Shown in pieces: positions 21,542-33,065 of a DNA stretch of 64,000 bases. Source of the DNA: Salminus brasiliensis (taxonomy: Eukaryota > Chordata > Actinopteri > Characiformes > Bryconidae); assembly GCF_030463535.1 (NCBI RefSeq), contig NC_132888.1:1178772-1242771 (forward strand). Reading direction: 5' to 3'. The notes under the pieces were generated by a model. It worked only from the letters and a program-made list of their open reading frames with translations, ran no database searches and was not told the DNA's origin. A program made the position numbers and the translations under genes. The stretch's first letter is position 1. Each line of letters opens with the position of its first letter.

Positions 21542-23492
21542 ACACACACAGTGCTAGATACACTATATGTCCAAATGTTTGTGGACGCCCCTAATAATGA
21601 AAGCCTTCAGCTACTAAAGTAACTGCCTCTTCTACCCAGGGCTCATATTTTGCAGAATTGCTGTGAGGATTTGATTCAACACAAGAGTGTTACTGAGGTC
21701 AGGATGCTGGATAGATGACCACCACCCCACCTCATCATCCCCATCGCCCCAACTCATCCCAAAAGTATTGGATGGAGCTACACCACCATCATTCCAGAGA
21801 ACACATCCAATCGGTTGGATGGACAGTGGTCAGCTTGGCTGTTAAGGATTTATTGATAAACCTTTGGTAAATGAATGCCTGATCTTTGACTTACCAAGGA
21901 CGAAGGACATGGGGATCAGCTTGGCGAATTTATTACAGTGACGGGCAGCTCTCTCAAACAGCTCCTGCTGACCTTCAGTGAGGACACACCTGAAACGTGC
22001 ACCAGGTAGAGCATCGACATGAACGACATTGAGAGAGTTGACAGATCGGGGGGCATTTCACTGACACTATGACTGTGGAAAGCATGGACAGCACAACGTC
22101 TCTGAAAAGTGAAGCCACCACAGGTCTAGCGCCTCTGCTGGCTGGTTGTAAGATGTGTCGCTTAACCCATGCCTATATGTTTTAGTGCCAAAACAGCTCC
22201 GCCCATTTTCCATCTCCTCCTCCTCCTCTAAACTGTCTCTCCGTCTCCAGTGTCTCCAGATTCCAGCAGTTAGTCTCCCTGAGCTGATATTGACCCAGTT
22301 TTAATTTTTGTTTTTAACTCTCACTCTGCTCTGTCCTAAGAAGGCGGGGCTACAGCCTTGGCTGGAGCAGACTGCTCGTCTGCAGGACCTGCATGGAGGA
22401 GCTGAGCTGTAGAGGAACCTCCATGAGCTGCACTTTTACTGGTGGAGCATCCACTTACTGGACAAACTGGGAATCTAGGGGGAATCCGCTCTGCTTCTGC
22501 ACTGGAAGCTCAGTGAAGACGGTCTGAGACACTGAGGCTCAGTCTGGGAGAAGGGGGCGGGGCTACCAAATGAGTAGGCGAGTCTGGCTCTGCCTCTGTT
22601 CTCTACTGCGCAGACTCTGGTTGTAGATTTGAGAACATGGCGAACAGTTTTGGCTTAATTTCTATAGTAGGACAGAAGGGAACGGAACCACAGCATCCAT
22701 GTTTTCTACAGTCATTGGCGAAAGGAGGACACGCAGTGTCATTACTCTGAAGCCCCAGTTTTACAGCTCCGACGCCCCCTCCTGGCTCAGCATAGCAGTT
22801 TACACTGGCAAATTACAGTGACTTACAATTAAATCATTAAATTACAGTGTTTTCATTAAAAAAGGATGTTTTGTTTCGTGTTTTGCAAAAACAAATATTT
22901 GTAATAATAAAAAAATAATGAGCACTCATCAGCCCTCGAACCTTTCAGATGTTTAAACCACATTTTAACCTAATCTGAGCTTGAGGATAGAAAATGCCAA
23001 TATCTGCTTTACTTTAGCAAAACATCATATTTTGAATTAAATGAAGTAATTGAAAATCAAACTTTAGTAGAAACTTCAAAAGAACCTCTTATGGAATTGA
23101 ACTATATTGTGAATATGTTAGAAAAATAATTATAATATATACCTATATAAGATTTCCTGTGTGTGGGTGTGAATATATTATCAGATATATATAATATTGC
23201 TATATAGGTTACTGTGACACTTAGTGTAACACACACACTCCCACACACACAGGAAATTGTGCATATATTGTGTGTGTGTGTGAGGGAGGTGAGGCATCCC
23301 CATGCTCGTACCGGCGCTGTTATTTTGTGTGAGGTGTTACCTGTATACGACACTGAAGAGGCTGTAGAGGCAGCAGAACACCAGGAATTCCTTATACAGC
23401 AGTTTATAAATGCTGCCCTTCCATCTGAACAGGAGCTTAGTGAAGCCAGCGAACCTGGCGTTAGCGACCTCCAACGTGTAGGAGACGGTCAT
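15634..23492 (-). CDS. best4: Bestrophin, probably BEST4, calcium-activated chloride channel, complete
   Basis: Nine exons on -, all with GT-AG borders and matching phases: 23341-23492, 21895-21989, 21243-21476, 20085-20239, 18929-19006, 18062-18217, 17448-17528, 17216-17352 and 15634-15934. The total is 1389 bases, or 462 aa. The start [17 protein letters not shown] is the standard bestrophin N-terminus. The neck residues I76, F80 and F84 fall at their usual numbers ([10 protein letters not shown]). The lower aperture residue equivalent to BEST1 I205 is Ile. [20 protein letters not shown] and [16 protein letters not shown] (the calcium clasp, about 300-306) are intact. The C-terminal tail after about 363 is divergent, with a Cys cluster [11 protein letters not shown]. 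Bestrophins are pentameric plasma-membrane anion channels opened by cytosolic calcium. The BEST4 label, as against BEST1-3, rests on RPS8 next door. Introns hold minisatellites and transposon pieces. Confidence 0.93.
15935..17215 (-). other. BEST4 last intron: AT-rich, with a ggttctt-type repeat
   Basis: Bases 16440-16620 carry the aaccttttt/aaaggttct wording of the array at 47.3-48.6 kb. A short AAT/AAG tract lies at about 16772-16810. Near 17155 the text tgtccaaacttttgatgctactgtag looks like an element end. No coding signal was seen. Confidence 0.5.
17570..17985. repeat. C-rich minisatellite in BEST4 intron 7, CAGCCCCT/CAGCCTCT units
   Basis: About 50 copies of an 8-base unit, cagcccct or cagcctct with aacccct and cacagcc variants. 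Read on the transcribed strand it is rich in GAGGGGCT. It begins about 40 bases from the exon acceptor at 17529. A 209-residue open frame on + across it is a by-product. Confidence 0.95.
18256..18420. repeat. (GGAT)n-type degenerate microsatellite
   Basis: Imperfect ggtgggtggatggatagat repeats inside BEST4 intron 5. Confidence 0.9.
18498..18800. mobile_element. Short inverted-repeat element, family A
   Basis: The left end acactatatggacaaaagta and right end cccaatacttttgtcagca are imperfect inverted copies. The interior (ggaagagtttaggaggaaca, cagctcagccaccgagtgtc) is shared with the better preserved copy at 38790-39226. It is non-coding, within BEST4 intron 5. Confidence 0.8.
19180..19225. 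repeat. (AAC)n(AAT)n microsatellite
   Basis: Consecutive aac then aat trinucleotides in BEST4 intron 4. Confidence 0.95.
19258..19840. repeat. GTTGCTATG minisatellite in BEST4 intron 4
   Basis: Nine or so copies of a unit near 62 bases, with shortened variants: gcagttgctatggtgttcca, gtggttactatgtggctgct, attcaaagtagctgctatg. The same wording appears inverted (tagcaaccac) at 49.44-50.20 kb and in scattered pieces at 20.6 and 27.9 kb. This is a family common in teleost genomes. The open frames through it are not genes. Confidence 0.93.
20002..20070. repeat. (ATT)n microsatellite
   Basis: Over 20 att units, 15 bases short of the donor-side edge of the BEST4 exon at 20085-20239. Confidence 0.95.
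20628..20726. repeat. 99-bp palindrome with one-base loop
   Basis: Arms 20628-20676 and 20678-20726 pair nearly throughout. The outer half is atatggtgtcccagtggttg on one side and its complement on the other; there are a few mismatches around 20655-20659. It is built from the GTTGCTATG repeat plus gttaggtttaataac at the centre. It lies inside BEST4 intron 3. Confidence 0.9.
20955..21040 (+). pseudogene. Non-LTR retrotransposon reverse transcriptase fragment
   Basis: Translates on + to [16 protein letters not shown]. This is the conserved LINE reverse-transcriptase wording ([10 protein letters not shown]-like) that lies just before the catalytic block. Only this short piece is visible. It sits inside BEST4 intron 3, opposite to the gene. 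Confidence 0.7.
21485..21553. repeat. (CA)n next to BEST4 exon 3
   Basis: About 35 CA dinucleotides end eight bases from the exon acceptor at 21477-21479. On the BEST4 strand the polypyrimidine region is therefore a TG repeat. Confidence 0.95.
21560..21860. mobile_element. Short inverted-repeat element, family C
   Basis: Starts acactatatgtccaaatgtt and then tgtggacgccc. The interior has ggatgatgaggtgg-type and ccatcattccagagaacac wording shared with copies at 32.8, 34.7, 36.9, 50.9, 57.9 and 60.9 kb. The right end is unclear. It is non-coding, in BEST4 intron 2. Confidence 0.65.
22190..22800. repeat. Dispersed repeat, copy 1 (partner at 24.44-24.87 kb)
   Basis: Shares gaggaacctccatgagctgc-type sequence, ctctgcttctgcactggaag, ctcagtgaagacggtctgag and acgccccctcctggctcagc with 24440-24865. 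Family unknown. It lies in BEST4 intron 1. Confidence 0.8.
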
Positions 23493-24082
23493 GATGGTCA
23501 GAACTCAGGAAACCTGAACACAAAGCAGTAGAGCATCAGAGGGTCAGTGGCTGGTTTAGTCGTGTAACTTCAGTATAAGAGGTTTGGAGGAGTTAGTAAG
23601 TTTGCTGAGTGACCGGTCGGAGTATTAATGTGTGTTAAAGCGTTGCAGGTGTTGATGTTCACCCTACCTTTACTGCTGCAGGTCCATCAACAGTGAGAGG
23701 AAGCTCATCCCTCATCTCCTCCTTTATAAGCTCTGTAGAATGGCAGCATCCATCCATGCTGTGATTTGTGGTTTGGGAACCAGAGCTGAGGTCCAGGCAG
23801 GGAAGCTGTCAGTGTGAGTAATTTGCAGTGTTCTCTATTACTGCTGAACTCTGGACAGTGGAGATTTATGGGATTTCTGTGATTTCTCATTTTCAAATGT
23901 TTACGCTAAGTTTGTCACACCAGAAGCAGAACCTCTGATCACTAATGAAGCACCAACGTACGTACAGAGATACCTCCACTGCTGAAGCGGATGCAGTGGC
24001 TCCCCAATCGGCTCTGGCACTTCTCCAGACCTTCTTCTCCAGTAAAAATGCAGTGTTTTCTAGACACTTCACGTTATACATA
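23493..24082 (-). other. BEST4 5' flank or 5' UTR region
   Basis: Upstream of the BEST4 start codon. No TATA box or CpG island is obvious, and a further non-coding exon may exist. Nothing else was recognised. Confidence 0.4.
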
Positions 24083-24084
24083 CA

Positions 24085-25616
24085 TACAGTCAAGGTCAAA
24101 ATTCTTAGCCCCCCTTATGAAATCAAATAAAACCCTTATCCTTCCGATTACATATGCCATGACCTTGAGTCGTTATGGTTTGTGTGCGTCCACAAGAACA
24201 AAGACAACATCTGTATGAGGTCAAATGAACATTTTTGTTGGTTTGCTGAAGTGAAAAAGATGCAATGGTCAAAATGATTAGCCATCTGATTCAAAACTGA
24301 AAACAACCTCTTCTGGTAGTTTCTAAGTAAATTGGCACGTCTCCTGAGGGATTGTAGCCCATTCTTCCTTGGCAAATTGTTCAAGATCATGCAAATCGCT
24401 TGGTCTCCGAGCATGGACCCGAATCTTGAGCAAGTGATTGACAGACAGACAGTCTTGTCTGTACGAGGACGGTCGTCTGCAGCAGGACCTGCATGGCGTC
24501 CTCTCTGTTCAGTACATGGAGAAGCTGAGCTGTAGAGGAACTTCCATGAGCTGCACTTTTACTGGTGGAGCTGTTGTCCACTTACCGGACAGACTGGGAG
24601 TCCAGGGGGAAATCCACTCTGCTTCTGCACTGGAAGCTCAGTGAAGACGGTCTGAGACACTGAGGCTCAGTCTGGGAGAAAGGGGCGGGTCTACCAAATG
24701 AGTAGGTGAATCTGGCTCTGCCTCTGTTCTCAATATATGGTAGGACAGAAGGGAACGGAACCACAGCTTCCATGTTTTCTACAGTCATTGGCGAAAGGAA
24801 ACTGTGAAGCCCCAGTTTTTCAGCTCTGACGCCCCCTCCTGGCTCAGCATAGCAGTTTACACTGTTGAGATGTCGAGAGACAGTATAAATGGTTTGGAGG
24901 AGTTAGTAAGTTTGTTTGTCTTTCAAAAAGTTTTGGACTAATTTCATGTATGCTTCGGGTCATTGTCTTGTTGGGTGACCCAGTGACAACCTAACCCTAG
25001 ACTGGCAGCACTTGGCATGCACCCAAACAAGGTGTCCTGTCCCTGAAGCAGCAAAGCAGCCACACAGGCTGTCCCCATGCTTCCACCAGCATGGGGACAG
25101 TATTTTCAAGGTTGAAGGCCTCGCCCAAAATCAGCATCTATAAGTTTGGTTTCATCAGACCAAAGGACAGACTTCCAAAACTCACCCTCAGTTTCAGATT
25201 GTCTCTGGAAAAGTTCAGCCGGGCTTTGATGTGCCACTACAGGTTGTTTCTTGGACGATGACCACAAAGTCCACCACGATGAAGAGTCCTCACTACGGTC
25301 TTGCGTGAAACATGAAGTCCAGAAGAAGCCAGTTCAGCAACAATCATCTTTGCAGAGGTCCGGGGCTTTGCGATGATGCAACGAACAGCTGTTCTAGAAA
25401 CCCTGAAACACTTGGAAATGGCAGTATATCCTTTTCCCCTGAAAATGAAGGTCCACTATCTATAACCACAAAATTACATGGGGCTAAAAATGGGGCCATA
25501 TCATGGATTAATAATTTACTATATAACGTTTTATGAATATTGCAAGGATTGGCCAGTATTTTAGAGGAATATTCAAAAGTTTCTAGGGGGCTAATAATAT
25601 TGACCTTAACTGTATA
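24085..25616 (-). pseudogene. Decayed Tc1-like transposon with nested insertion
   Basis: Inverted ends: acagtcaaggtcaaaattct near 24087 and attgaccttaactgtata near 25600, both with an adjoining run of G or C and TTAG/CTAA. Read on -, bases 24900-25420 give Tc1 pieces: LASSGLHVSRKTVVRTLHRG, KARLNFSRDN, SFGLMKPNL, and QQDND-type wording near 24965. Stops and frameshifts are frequent. Bases 24440-24870 are a second copy of the repeat at 22190-22800, inserted inside the element. Confidence 0.8.
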
Positions 25617-25635
25617 TGTTCTCCATCAAAACATC

Positions 25636-26030
25636 CACAAAGAATTCTTTATTGTATCAGACAGTGCTTTAGAACAATGTGAGACTATATGCACACAAAA
25701 ACTAAAGCTGGAGGTGGATCATGTAACATGACAATGACCCAACCTATTTCAATAATTCCACCAAGGAAAGGCTCAAAAGAACAAAATGGAAAATTCAGGA
25801 ATGGCTGATTCAAAGCCTGGCTCTTAGTCATATTGAGCTGCTATGGGGGGATTTACATGTCAGAAACCCCTCAAACATCACACAGCTGAAAGACTTCTGC
25901 ATGGAGGAGTGGGAAAAAGCTTTCTCCCAGTCTATGTCAAGACTGATAGATGGTTATAGGCAACATCTAATTGAGCTTATTTCAACCAAAGGAAGAAATA
26001 CCAGCTATTAGAGCTATTTATTTACATTTC
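25636..26030 (+). pseudogene. Tc1-like transposase 3' fragment
   Basis: On + it carries catgacaatgacccaacc, which encodes the QDNDP-type catalytic Asp region of Tc1 transposases. It ends with SRLIDGYRQHLIELISTKG, typical of a Tc1 C-terminus. It abuts the previous element but lies in the opposite orientation, so it is a separate insertion or an inverted piece. Confidence 0.7.
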
Positions 26031-26655
26031 TATTAATTTCATTTTATAAATGATGATTAAAGATATTTCTTCAGGTGTGTGAGTTTAGTTAGATTACCTC
26101 CATCTCTCAGTGAAGATCACATGAAGATCAGATCTCCAGGTGTTTAAATATTAAATATTGTATCTCCAATCCAGGAAAAATCTTTCAATTGAAAGCAGTG
26201 TCAAATGTTTTGTTCCATTTCATTTTAACTTGAAACAATGAGATGTAAGAGACGTTGTGTTGTAAAGTCTTTGGAGTCCCAACAAAAAGGTCACCTGAAA
26301 GTGACTAAAGACAGACTATTAAACATAATCATCATAGACATTAAAAATAAAGATGGCTGGTAAAGGAAAGGAGGTCAGAGGTGTAGCTCAGAGCCATGCC
26401 ATATACAATCATACAATAAAGCGCTAAATTGATCTTTCTGTCTGACTGGTAACCAGTGCAGGACTGCAGGAGTAATGCTCTCCCTGTTCCTGGTGCCTCT
26501 CGGGAGCCTTGCAGCTGAATTACACACAGTGAATATAGTCTGAATATATTCATCAGTGATATCAATAGAGTTATTTTTAGAATTATGAATATATGATATA
26601 TGATATAAGGATACCGGCCCTTTAAACCCTCTGCTGAACTTCTGCTTTGTGATGG

Positions 26656-26690
26656 GGGGAAGGGTGGGGGTGGGGGGGGGGGGGGGGTTC
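26656..26690. repeat. G-rich tract
   Basis: A run of G with a few T (ggggtgggggtgggggg...), probably G-quadruplex-forming. Confidence 0.9.
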
Positions 26691-26817
26691 ACAACGTACA
26701 CAGTGAATCATACCCATAAATCCACCCTGCTGTCAGAGCACTGGCCTTCACACCTTCACACTGAAGTTACCTTCAGCAGGTGTGTTCACCAGGTGTTCTC
26801 TACAGATCTCTACAGTT

Positions 26818-27110
26818 CAGCCATAACATTAAAACCACCTGTCTACAACCTCCTCCCGACAAAAAAAACCCTGACCCGTCAAGGCATGGACTCCACTTTA
26901 GACTTCAGCAGCAGATCCTTTCAATCCTGTGAGCTGTGAGGTGGGACCTCCATCCTTGGAGCACTTTTTGTAGGTACTGACCACTGCATACCGGGAACGC
27001 CCCACAAGACCTGCCTGGTGTTTACCTTCAAGAACTGACTGTTCACTCGCTGCCTAATATCACCAGTGCTATTCACTTCACCTGTCAGTGGTTGTAATGT
27101 TTTGACAGTG
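26818..27110 (-). mobile_element. Family B element fragment
   Basis: cagccataacattaaaacca at the left end, then gtactgaccactgcatacc and cgccccacaagacctgcctg. These are the reverse of sequences in the copies at 6.3 and 33.6 kb. Confidence 0.7.
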
Positions 27111-28408
27111 ACCATGGTGTCTAGTTTCCCCCAGTTTGTGTTGATGCTCATTGAGTTTGCCACTAGAGGGCAGCAGAAGACAGAGACAGAGTTGAGGGGT
27201 GGGGTGTTTGCAGCTACACTGGTCTTTATGATTTGCATTATTAGAACCTTTCATATCCGGTCAGATTAAATTCCCAAGGGTCAAATTCCCAAGGGTCAAA
27301 CCTTGTCAAACCTACTGTTAATGTACTCATCTAACAGACTGGAGAAAATGTGTCAAAATATGCAGAGAAATATCAGATTAAAGTTCTTTGCTGAATATTT
27401 ATTCACTTATTTACACTCAGAACCTTAAAAACATGTCATTTGAACAGGGGTGCTCAAACCGGTCAAACCACACGACCATATCGTCCAACCACCATCTCCC
27501 ACACCTTTATATGAGTAGGATTATTTGATCAATAAACCCATAAATTCTAATCACTCTTAGTTTAGTAATATTTTTTATTTAATTCAGAAATGACAGAATA
27601 TTAAGCTTAATTACTAATTATTATTAACATTATTTACTGAATATACACATTAATTACTTAGATTCCTAAAAAATAAGTAAATATTGACATACATTACTGA
27701 ATATAATTCAATAGCATTTTAAATGCAGAATAACAATCTGAATTATTTCATATCAAAATTAATTTCTAAACATTAACATTACTTACTGAATAAATATTCA
27801 TATAAAATATGAATTACTGAATATAAACCTTAAATTGTTTTGCTGTGGTATCCCAGGTTGTTGGTAAGGTGTTCCAGATAATGGATTGATAGTTTGTATG
27901 AATTAGCTTAGTGGTTGCTAGGATGTTGCCAGGTGGTTGCTATGCTCACAAAGATGATCAGAGATGTAAAAACACAGAAACCAGAAGGTTGTGTGTTTAA
28001 ATCCCAGGACAGACTAGGGGTTAGGGTTAGGGCACTCCTGTAGTTCCAGTGTAAGTGTATAAATCCATGCTGTTTATTACAGTAAGATTCTGGGTGTGTT
28101 TCAGGAGGCCGAAAATGTCTTGGCTGTTGGACTGATTCTGGATCAGAGAATAATCATGTGGATTTGATCTGATTCCTCATTAATCTGCTCCTTTAAGCTT
28201 GAGGCTGTTCTGCAGGCCGGGCAGCAGCAGTGCTCTCATCACTGAAGAATGTAAAGGAAAGTTACACACCCTCTCTAATACCAGGACGACTCCCTGGAGG
28301 CATGTCACTCCTGTTAGGACAGACTATCAGTCCCATACTAACACTACCACTGCTCCAACACAGCGGAGCTGGCCAATCCCACACTGAGTTCCTGTTATCA
28401 TGGTGAAT
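27111..28408. other. AT-rich intergenic stretch
   Basis: Bases 27540-27840 are very AT-rich. A GTTGCTA-type repeat piece lies at 27838-27950. Two telomere-like TTAGGG units sit at about 28019-28031. No gene was recognised. Confidence 0.5.
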
Positions 28409-30736
28409 GACAGTGTCTAACGTTAGTAGCAGTAGACAGTGTCTAACAGTAGTAGCAGTAGACAGTGTCTAACATTAGTAGCAGTAGACAGTGTCTAACA
28501 GTAGTAGCAGTAGACAGTGTCTAACAGTAGTAGTAGTAGACAGTGTCTAACATTAGTAGTAGTAGACAGTGTCTAACATTAGTAGTAGTAGTAGACTGTG
28601 TCTAACAGTAGTAGCAGTAGACAGTGTCTAACAGTAGTAGTAGTAGACAGTGTCTAACATTAGTAGTAGTAGTAGACTGTGTCTAACAGTAGTAGCAGTA
28701 GACAGTGTCTAACAGTAGTAGTAGTAGACAGTGTCTGACAGTAGTAGCAGTAGACAGTGTCTAACAGTAGTAGTAGTAGTAGACTGTGTCTAACAGTAGT
28801 AGCAGTAGACAGTGTCTAACAGTAGTAGTAGTAGACAGTGTCTAACAGTAGAAGCAGTACACAGTGTCTAACAGTAGTAGCAGTAGACAGTGTCTAACAG
28901 TAGTAGCAGTAGACAGTGTCTAACGTTAGTAGCAGTAGACAGTGTCTAACAGTAGTAGTAGCAGTAGACAGTGTCTAACAGTAGTAGTAGCAGTAGACAG
29001 TGTCTAACGTTAGAAGCAGTAGACAGTGTCTAACAGTAGTAGTAGCAGTAGACAGTGTCTAACGTTAGAAGCAGTAGACAGTGTCTAACAGTAGTAGCAG
29101 TAGACAGTGTCTAACAGTAGAAGCAGTAGACAGTGTCTAACGTTAGTAGCAGTAGACAGTGTCTAACAGTAGTAGCAGTAGACAGTGTCTAACAGTAGTA
29201 GCAGTAGACAGTGTCTAACAGTAGAAGCAGTAGACAGTGTCTAACGTTAGAAGCAGTAGACAGTGTCTAACGTTAGTAGCAGTAGACAGTGTCTAACATT
29301 AGTAGCAGTACACAGTGTCTAACAGCAGTAGTAGTAGACAGTGTCTAACAGTAGTAGCAGTAGACAGTGTCTAACATTAGTAGCAGTAGACAGTGTCTAA
29401 CAGTAGTAGCAGTAGACAGTGTCTAACAGTAGTAGCAGTAGACAGTGTCTAACAGTAGAAGCAGTAGACAGTGTCTAACAGTAGAAGCAGTAGACAGTGT
29501 CTAACGTTAGTAGCAGTAGACAGTGTCTAACGTTAGTAGCAGTAGACAGTGTCTAACAGTAGTAGCAGTAGACAGTGTCTAACATTAGTAGCAGTAGACA
29601 GTGTCTAACAGTAGTAGCAGTAGACAGTGTCTAACAGTAGTAGCAGTAGACAGTGTCTAACAGTAGAAGCAGTAGACAGTGTCTAACAGTAGTAGCAGTA
29701 GACAGTGTCTAACAGTAGAAGCAGTAGACAGTGTCTAACAGTAGTAGTATTAGAAAGTGTCTAACAGTGATACTAGTAGACAGTGTCTAACAGTAGAAGC
29801 AGTAGACAGTGTCTAACATTAGTAGCAGTAGACAGTGTCTAACAGTAGTAGTATTAGAGATTGTCTAACAGTAGTAGCAGTACACAGTGTCTAACAGCAG
29901 TAGTAGTAGACAGTGTCTAACAGTAGAAGCAGTAGACAGTGTCTAACAGTAGTAGCAGTAGACAGTGTCTAACAGTAGAAGCAGTAGACAGTGTCTAACA
30001 GTAGAAGCAGTAGACAGTGTCTAACAGTAGAAGCAGTAGACAGTGTCTAACAGTAGAAGCAGTAGACAGTGTCTAACAGTAGAAGCAGTAGACAGTGTCT
30101 AACAGTAGAAGCAGTAGACAGTGTCTAATGTTAGTAGCAGTAGACAGTGTCTAACAGTAGTAGTATTAGAGATTGTCTAACAGTAGTAGCAGTACACAGT
30201 GTCTAACAGCAGTAGTAGTAGACAGTGTCTAACAGTAGAAGCAGTAGACAGTGTCTAACAGTAGTAGCAGTAGACAGTGTCTAACAGTAGTAGCAGTAGA
30301 CAGTGTCTAACAGTAGTAGTAGTAGACAGTGTCTAACATTAGTAGTAGTAGACAGTGTCTAACAGTAGTAGCAGTAGACAGTGTCTAACAGTAGTAGCAG
30401 TACACAGTGTCTAACAGTAGTAGTATTAGAGATTGTCTAACAGTAGTAGCAGTAGACAGTGTCTAACAGTAGTAGCAGTAGACAGTGTCTAACAGTAGAA
30501 GCAGTAGACAGTGTCTAACAGTAGTAGCAGTAGACAGTGTCTAACAGTAGAAGCAGTAGACAGTGTCTAACAGTAGTAGCAGTAGACAGTGTCTAACAGT
30601 AGTAGCAGTACACAGTGTCTAACAGTAGTAGCAGTAGACAGTGTCTAACAGTAGTAGCAGTAGACAGTGTCTAACAGTAGTAGCAGTAGACAGTGTCTAA
30701 CAGTAGTAGCAGTAGACAGTGTCTAACAGTAGTAGT
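28409..30736. repeat. 2.3-kb minisatellite, 26-bp unit, about 90 copies
   Basis: Basic unit: cagtgtctaacagtagtagc followed by agtaga. Variants swap gtagtag for gtagaag, gttagtag or attagtag, and a recurring variant has gtattagagattgtc. Some units gain or lose one GTA triplet. Variants recur in blocks, e.g. the stretch around 29870 and again around 30170, which suggests higher-order duplication. It is intergenic between BEST4 and the LRR gene. Confidence 0.97.
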
Positions 30737-31335
30737 AAGTTATTGATGAAGTCTTACTGTTTCTAATTTGAATGGGTTGTAGTGGGAGTTGGAATATGGG
30801 GAGTTTTTTGCTCTGTATAATTTCTCAGACTCCGCCCCCTCACTGATGATGTGTATGTTGCTGTGCAGTACCAGTCAGAGTAACAGCCCTGTTACACTGA
30901 GTGTGACGGGGAGGAACGTGACAGGGTTGAATATATCAGAGTAAACTGCTGCTGCACTTCCTGTTAACAGTATTTGACTTCCTAACATGTTATTAACACT
31001 TACTAATAAATAAAGAAAATAAATTAAATCGTTCATGACACTCACTAATTTGTTATTAATAACAGTACTCTGATATAAATCCTTAATAATCTATATATAA
31101 TAAACAATAGACTGTCTTTACTTTGCTGCAGTAGATGCTAAAGGTTATTTCCCAGGAAGTGACACATCCACATTATCTGCAATCAGTTATTCAAAACTGT
31201 GGATGAACAGGAAACCGTATTTTGCTCACCACAACATTAGAGTTTATTTACAGTGACTGCGGCAGGCAGCTCCCTCAGGTAACCCAATATGAGCTGATGT
31301 TATCAAGATAAAGTACTTCATAATACTCTTTTTGT
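30737..31335. other. Intergenic, nothing recognised
   Basis: AT-rich sequence after the 26-bp array. No frame, element end or RNA gene that I can support. Confidence 0.4.
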
Positions 31336-31354
31336 ATATATATATATATATATA

Positions 31355-31760
31355 TAAGATAAGATAGTCCTTTATTAGTCCCACAGTGGAGAAATTCTCA
31401 GGGTCAGCAGAAAGGGACAGCAAGACACTCAGTTACAAAAAACATGGATAAATAATTTACACTATAAACACAATATAAATAAGAATTTAAAAAAAGCAAT
31501 AACAATATTATTTACAGGTTATTGCAAATGACTCTTAATTGCATGTGTGTGTGTGTGTGTGTGGGGGGTGTATTGCACATAGTATTGTTACATTGAGGGA
31601 TCTCTATTCCCTGAACATGTGTGTGTAGTTAAGTGTGTGTGTATGTGGTCCGCTGGGAGCAGTGCTGGTTGTTGAGTCTGACGGCAGAAGGAAGGAAGGA
31701 CCTGTGATACCCCCCCTTCACTCACTCGGGGTGAAGCAGCCGGTCGCTGAAGGAATCATG
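31355..31760. repeat. Retroelement-tail-like dispersed repeat
   Basis: gtcctttattagtcccacag, then tggagaaattctca, is the wording common at the ends of teleost retroelements. A related piece on the other strand occurs at about 45572-45612 (cctgggatcaataaagtatt). A (TA)n tract precedes it at 31333-31357. The exact family is not known to me. Confidence 0.55.
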
Positions 31761-32089
31761 GTCAAAATAATTTATCTTTTTCAACAGGAATTTAAAAAAC
31801 TAAATGTGAAAAGTAACGTAAACTACAAAGTAACATCAATTATATATATACAAAAATATATAATGTAAAATAACTGACTGCATAAATATTCACCCCCTTT
31901 GAAGGGACTGAGCTAACTGACCCCCTTCTATATTCGTCTACGGTCCGCTGGTGGGCCAAAAGTTATTAAAAACTTCTGTTAGCAGAGAGCTGTCCCACCG
32001 GTCCGTACAGAAGTCCCTGTACTTACTGAGTAATACACTGTAGTGTGTGACAAGCCTTGGAGTGTGAAGGGGTTAACAGAGATCCAGCA

Positions 32090-32815
32090 GGCAGTAGGTC
32101 CTGTGAAATATAGTTCGTGAAAAATGAAGTTAGTGAAATGGAGATCACCTGAGTGCAGTGAACTGTGGCTCCAGTCACGGGTTAATCAGTATTCCTGGCT
32201 ACACAAATGTCACACCATGAAGACAGAAGAACCCTCCACACAGCTCAGAGAGAAGCTCACTGAAGATGATCAGTCAGGGAATGATACAGAAAACTGCCCA
32301 AGCCTCTGAACATCTCCTGGAAAATCTGCCTAGAGCAGATCGTCCTCACACACTGAGTAAGCGTGCAGGACGGAGACTAGTGAGGGAGGACACCAAGACA
32401 CCTAGGACTACTCTGAGCCAGTCAGAGCTTGAGAGTGCAGTGGTGGCAGTATCATGGTCTGGGCCAGGACGGCTTGCCATCATTGATGGAGCAATGAATC
32501 CTGAATGATACCAGCAAATCTTAAATGAATTAAGTGTTGGGATCACTGTCTGCGAGCTGCATCTCAAGAGAATGTGGGTCATGCAGCAAGACAATGACCC
32601 TCAGTACATAAGAGGTTCTACCAGAAAGTGGTTAAAGAAGAATGAAGGTAATGTGGCCAAGTCAAAGTTCTGCTGACCTTAATTCAACTGAAATGTTGTG
32701 GAAGGACCTGAAGCTGCAGTTCACTGAAGGGAACCCACAAACATACCAGAGCTGAAGCTGTTCTGTACGGAGGAATGGGCAAGAATTCTTCAGAGCCGAT
32801 GTGATATATATTAAA
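32090..32815 (+). pseudogene. Decayed Tc1-like transposase
   Basis: Pieces on + in order: the helix-turn-helix region near 32270-32400; gtggtggcagtatcatggtc then tgggcc (SxMVW.A-type block) near 32440; catgcagcaagacaatgacc (the QQDNDP catalytic Asp block) near 32580; and gtggttaaagaagaatgaag. Frameshifts and stops are present, so it is inactive. Confidence 0.75.
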
Positions 32816-33065
32816 GTTAATTAGCTTTAACCTCCCTCCATCTGGGAGTGACCATCATCCAACATTCTGACCTCACTAGCTCTCTTGTTGCTGAATGCAG
32901 TCAAATCCTCACAGCAATGTTCATCCAGAATCTAGTAGAAAGTCTTCTTCTCTGGACAGTAGAGACAGTTACTCCAACAGACGCAGGAGAAACTCTTTAA
33001 TACCCTTGATTTCAGAAGAGGCAATGAATGAGCAGGTGTCCCAATACTTTTGTCTACTGAAAGTG
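32815..33065. mobile_element. Family C element fragment
   Basis: gagtgaccatcatccaacat, ctagtagaaagtcttcttct, ctggacagtagagacagtta and the end caggtgtcccaatacttttg are shared with the copies at 34.9 and 58.2 kb. Confidence 0.7.

Noticed and set aside
28016-28034. Telomere-like TTAGGG units
   Set aside because: Only two units; too short to call an interstitial telomere.
28409-30736. Possible CRISPR-like array of short repeats
   Set aside because: Units follow each other with no unique spacers, and the window is a vertebrate genome. It is a minisatellite.
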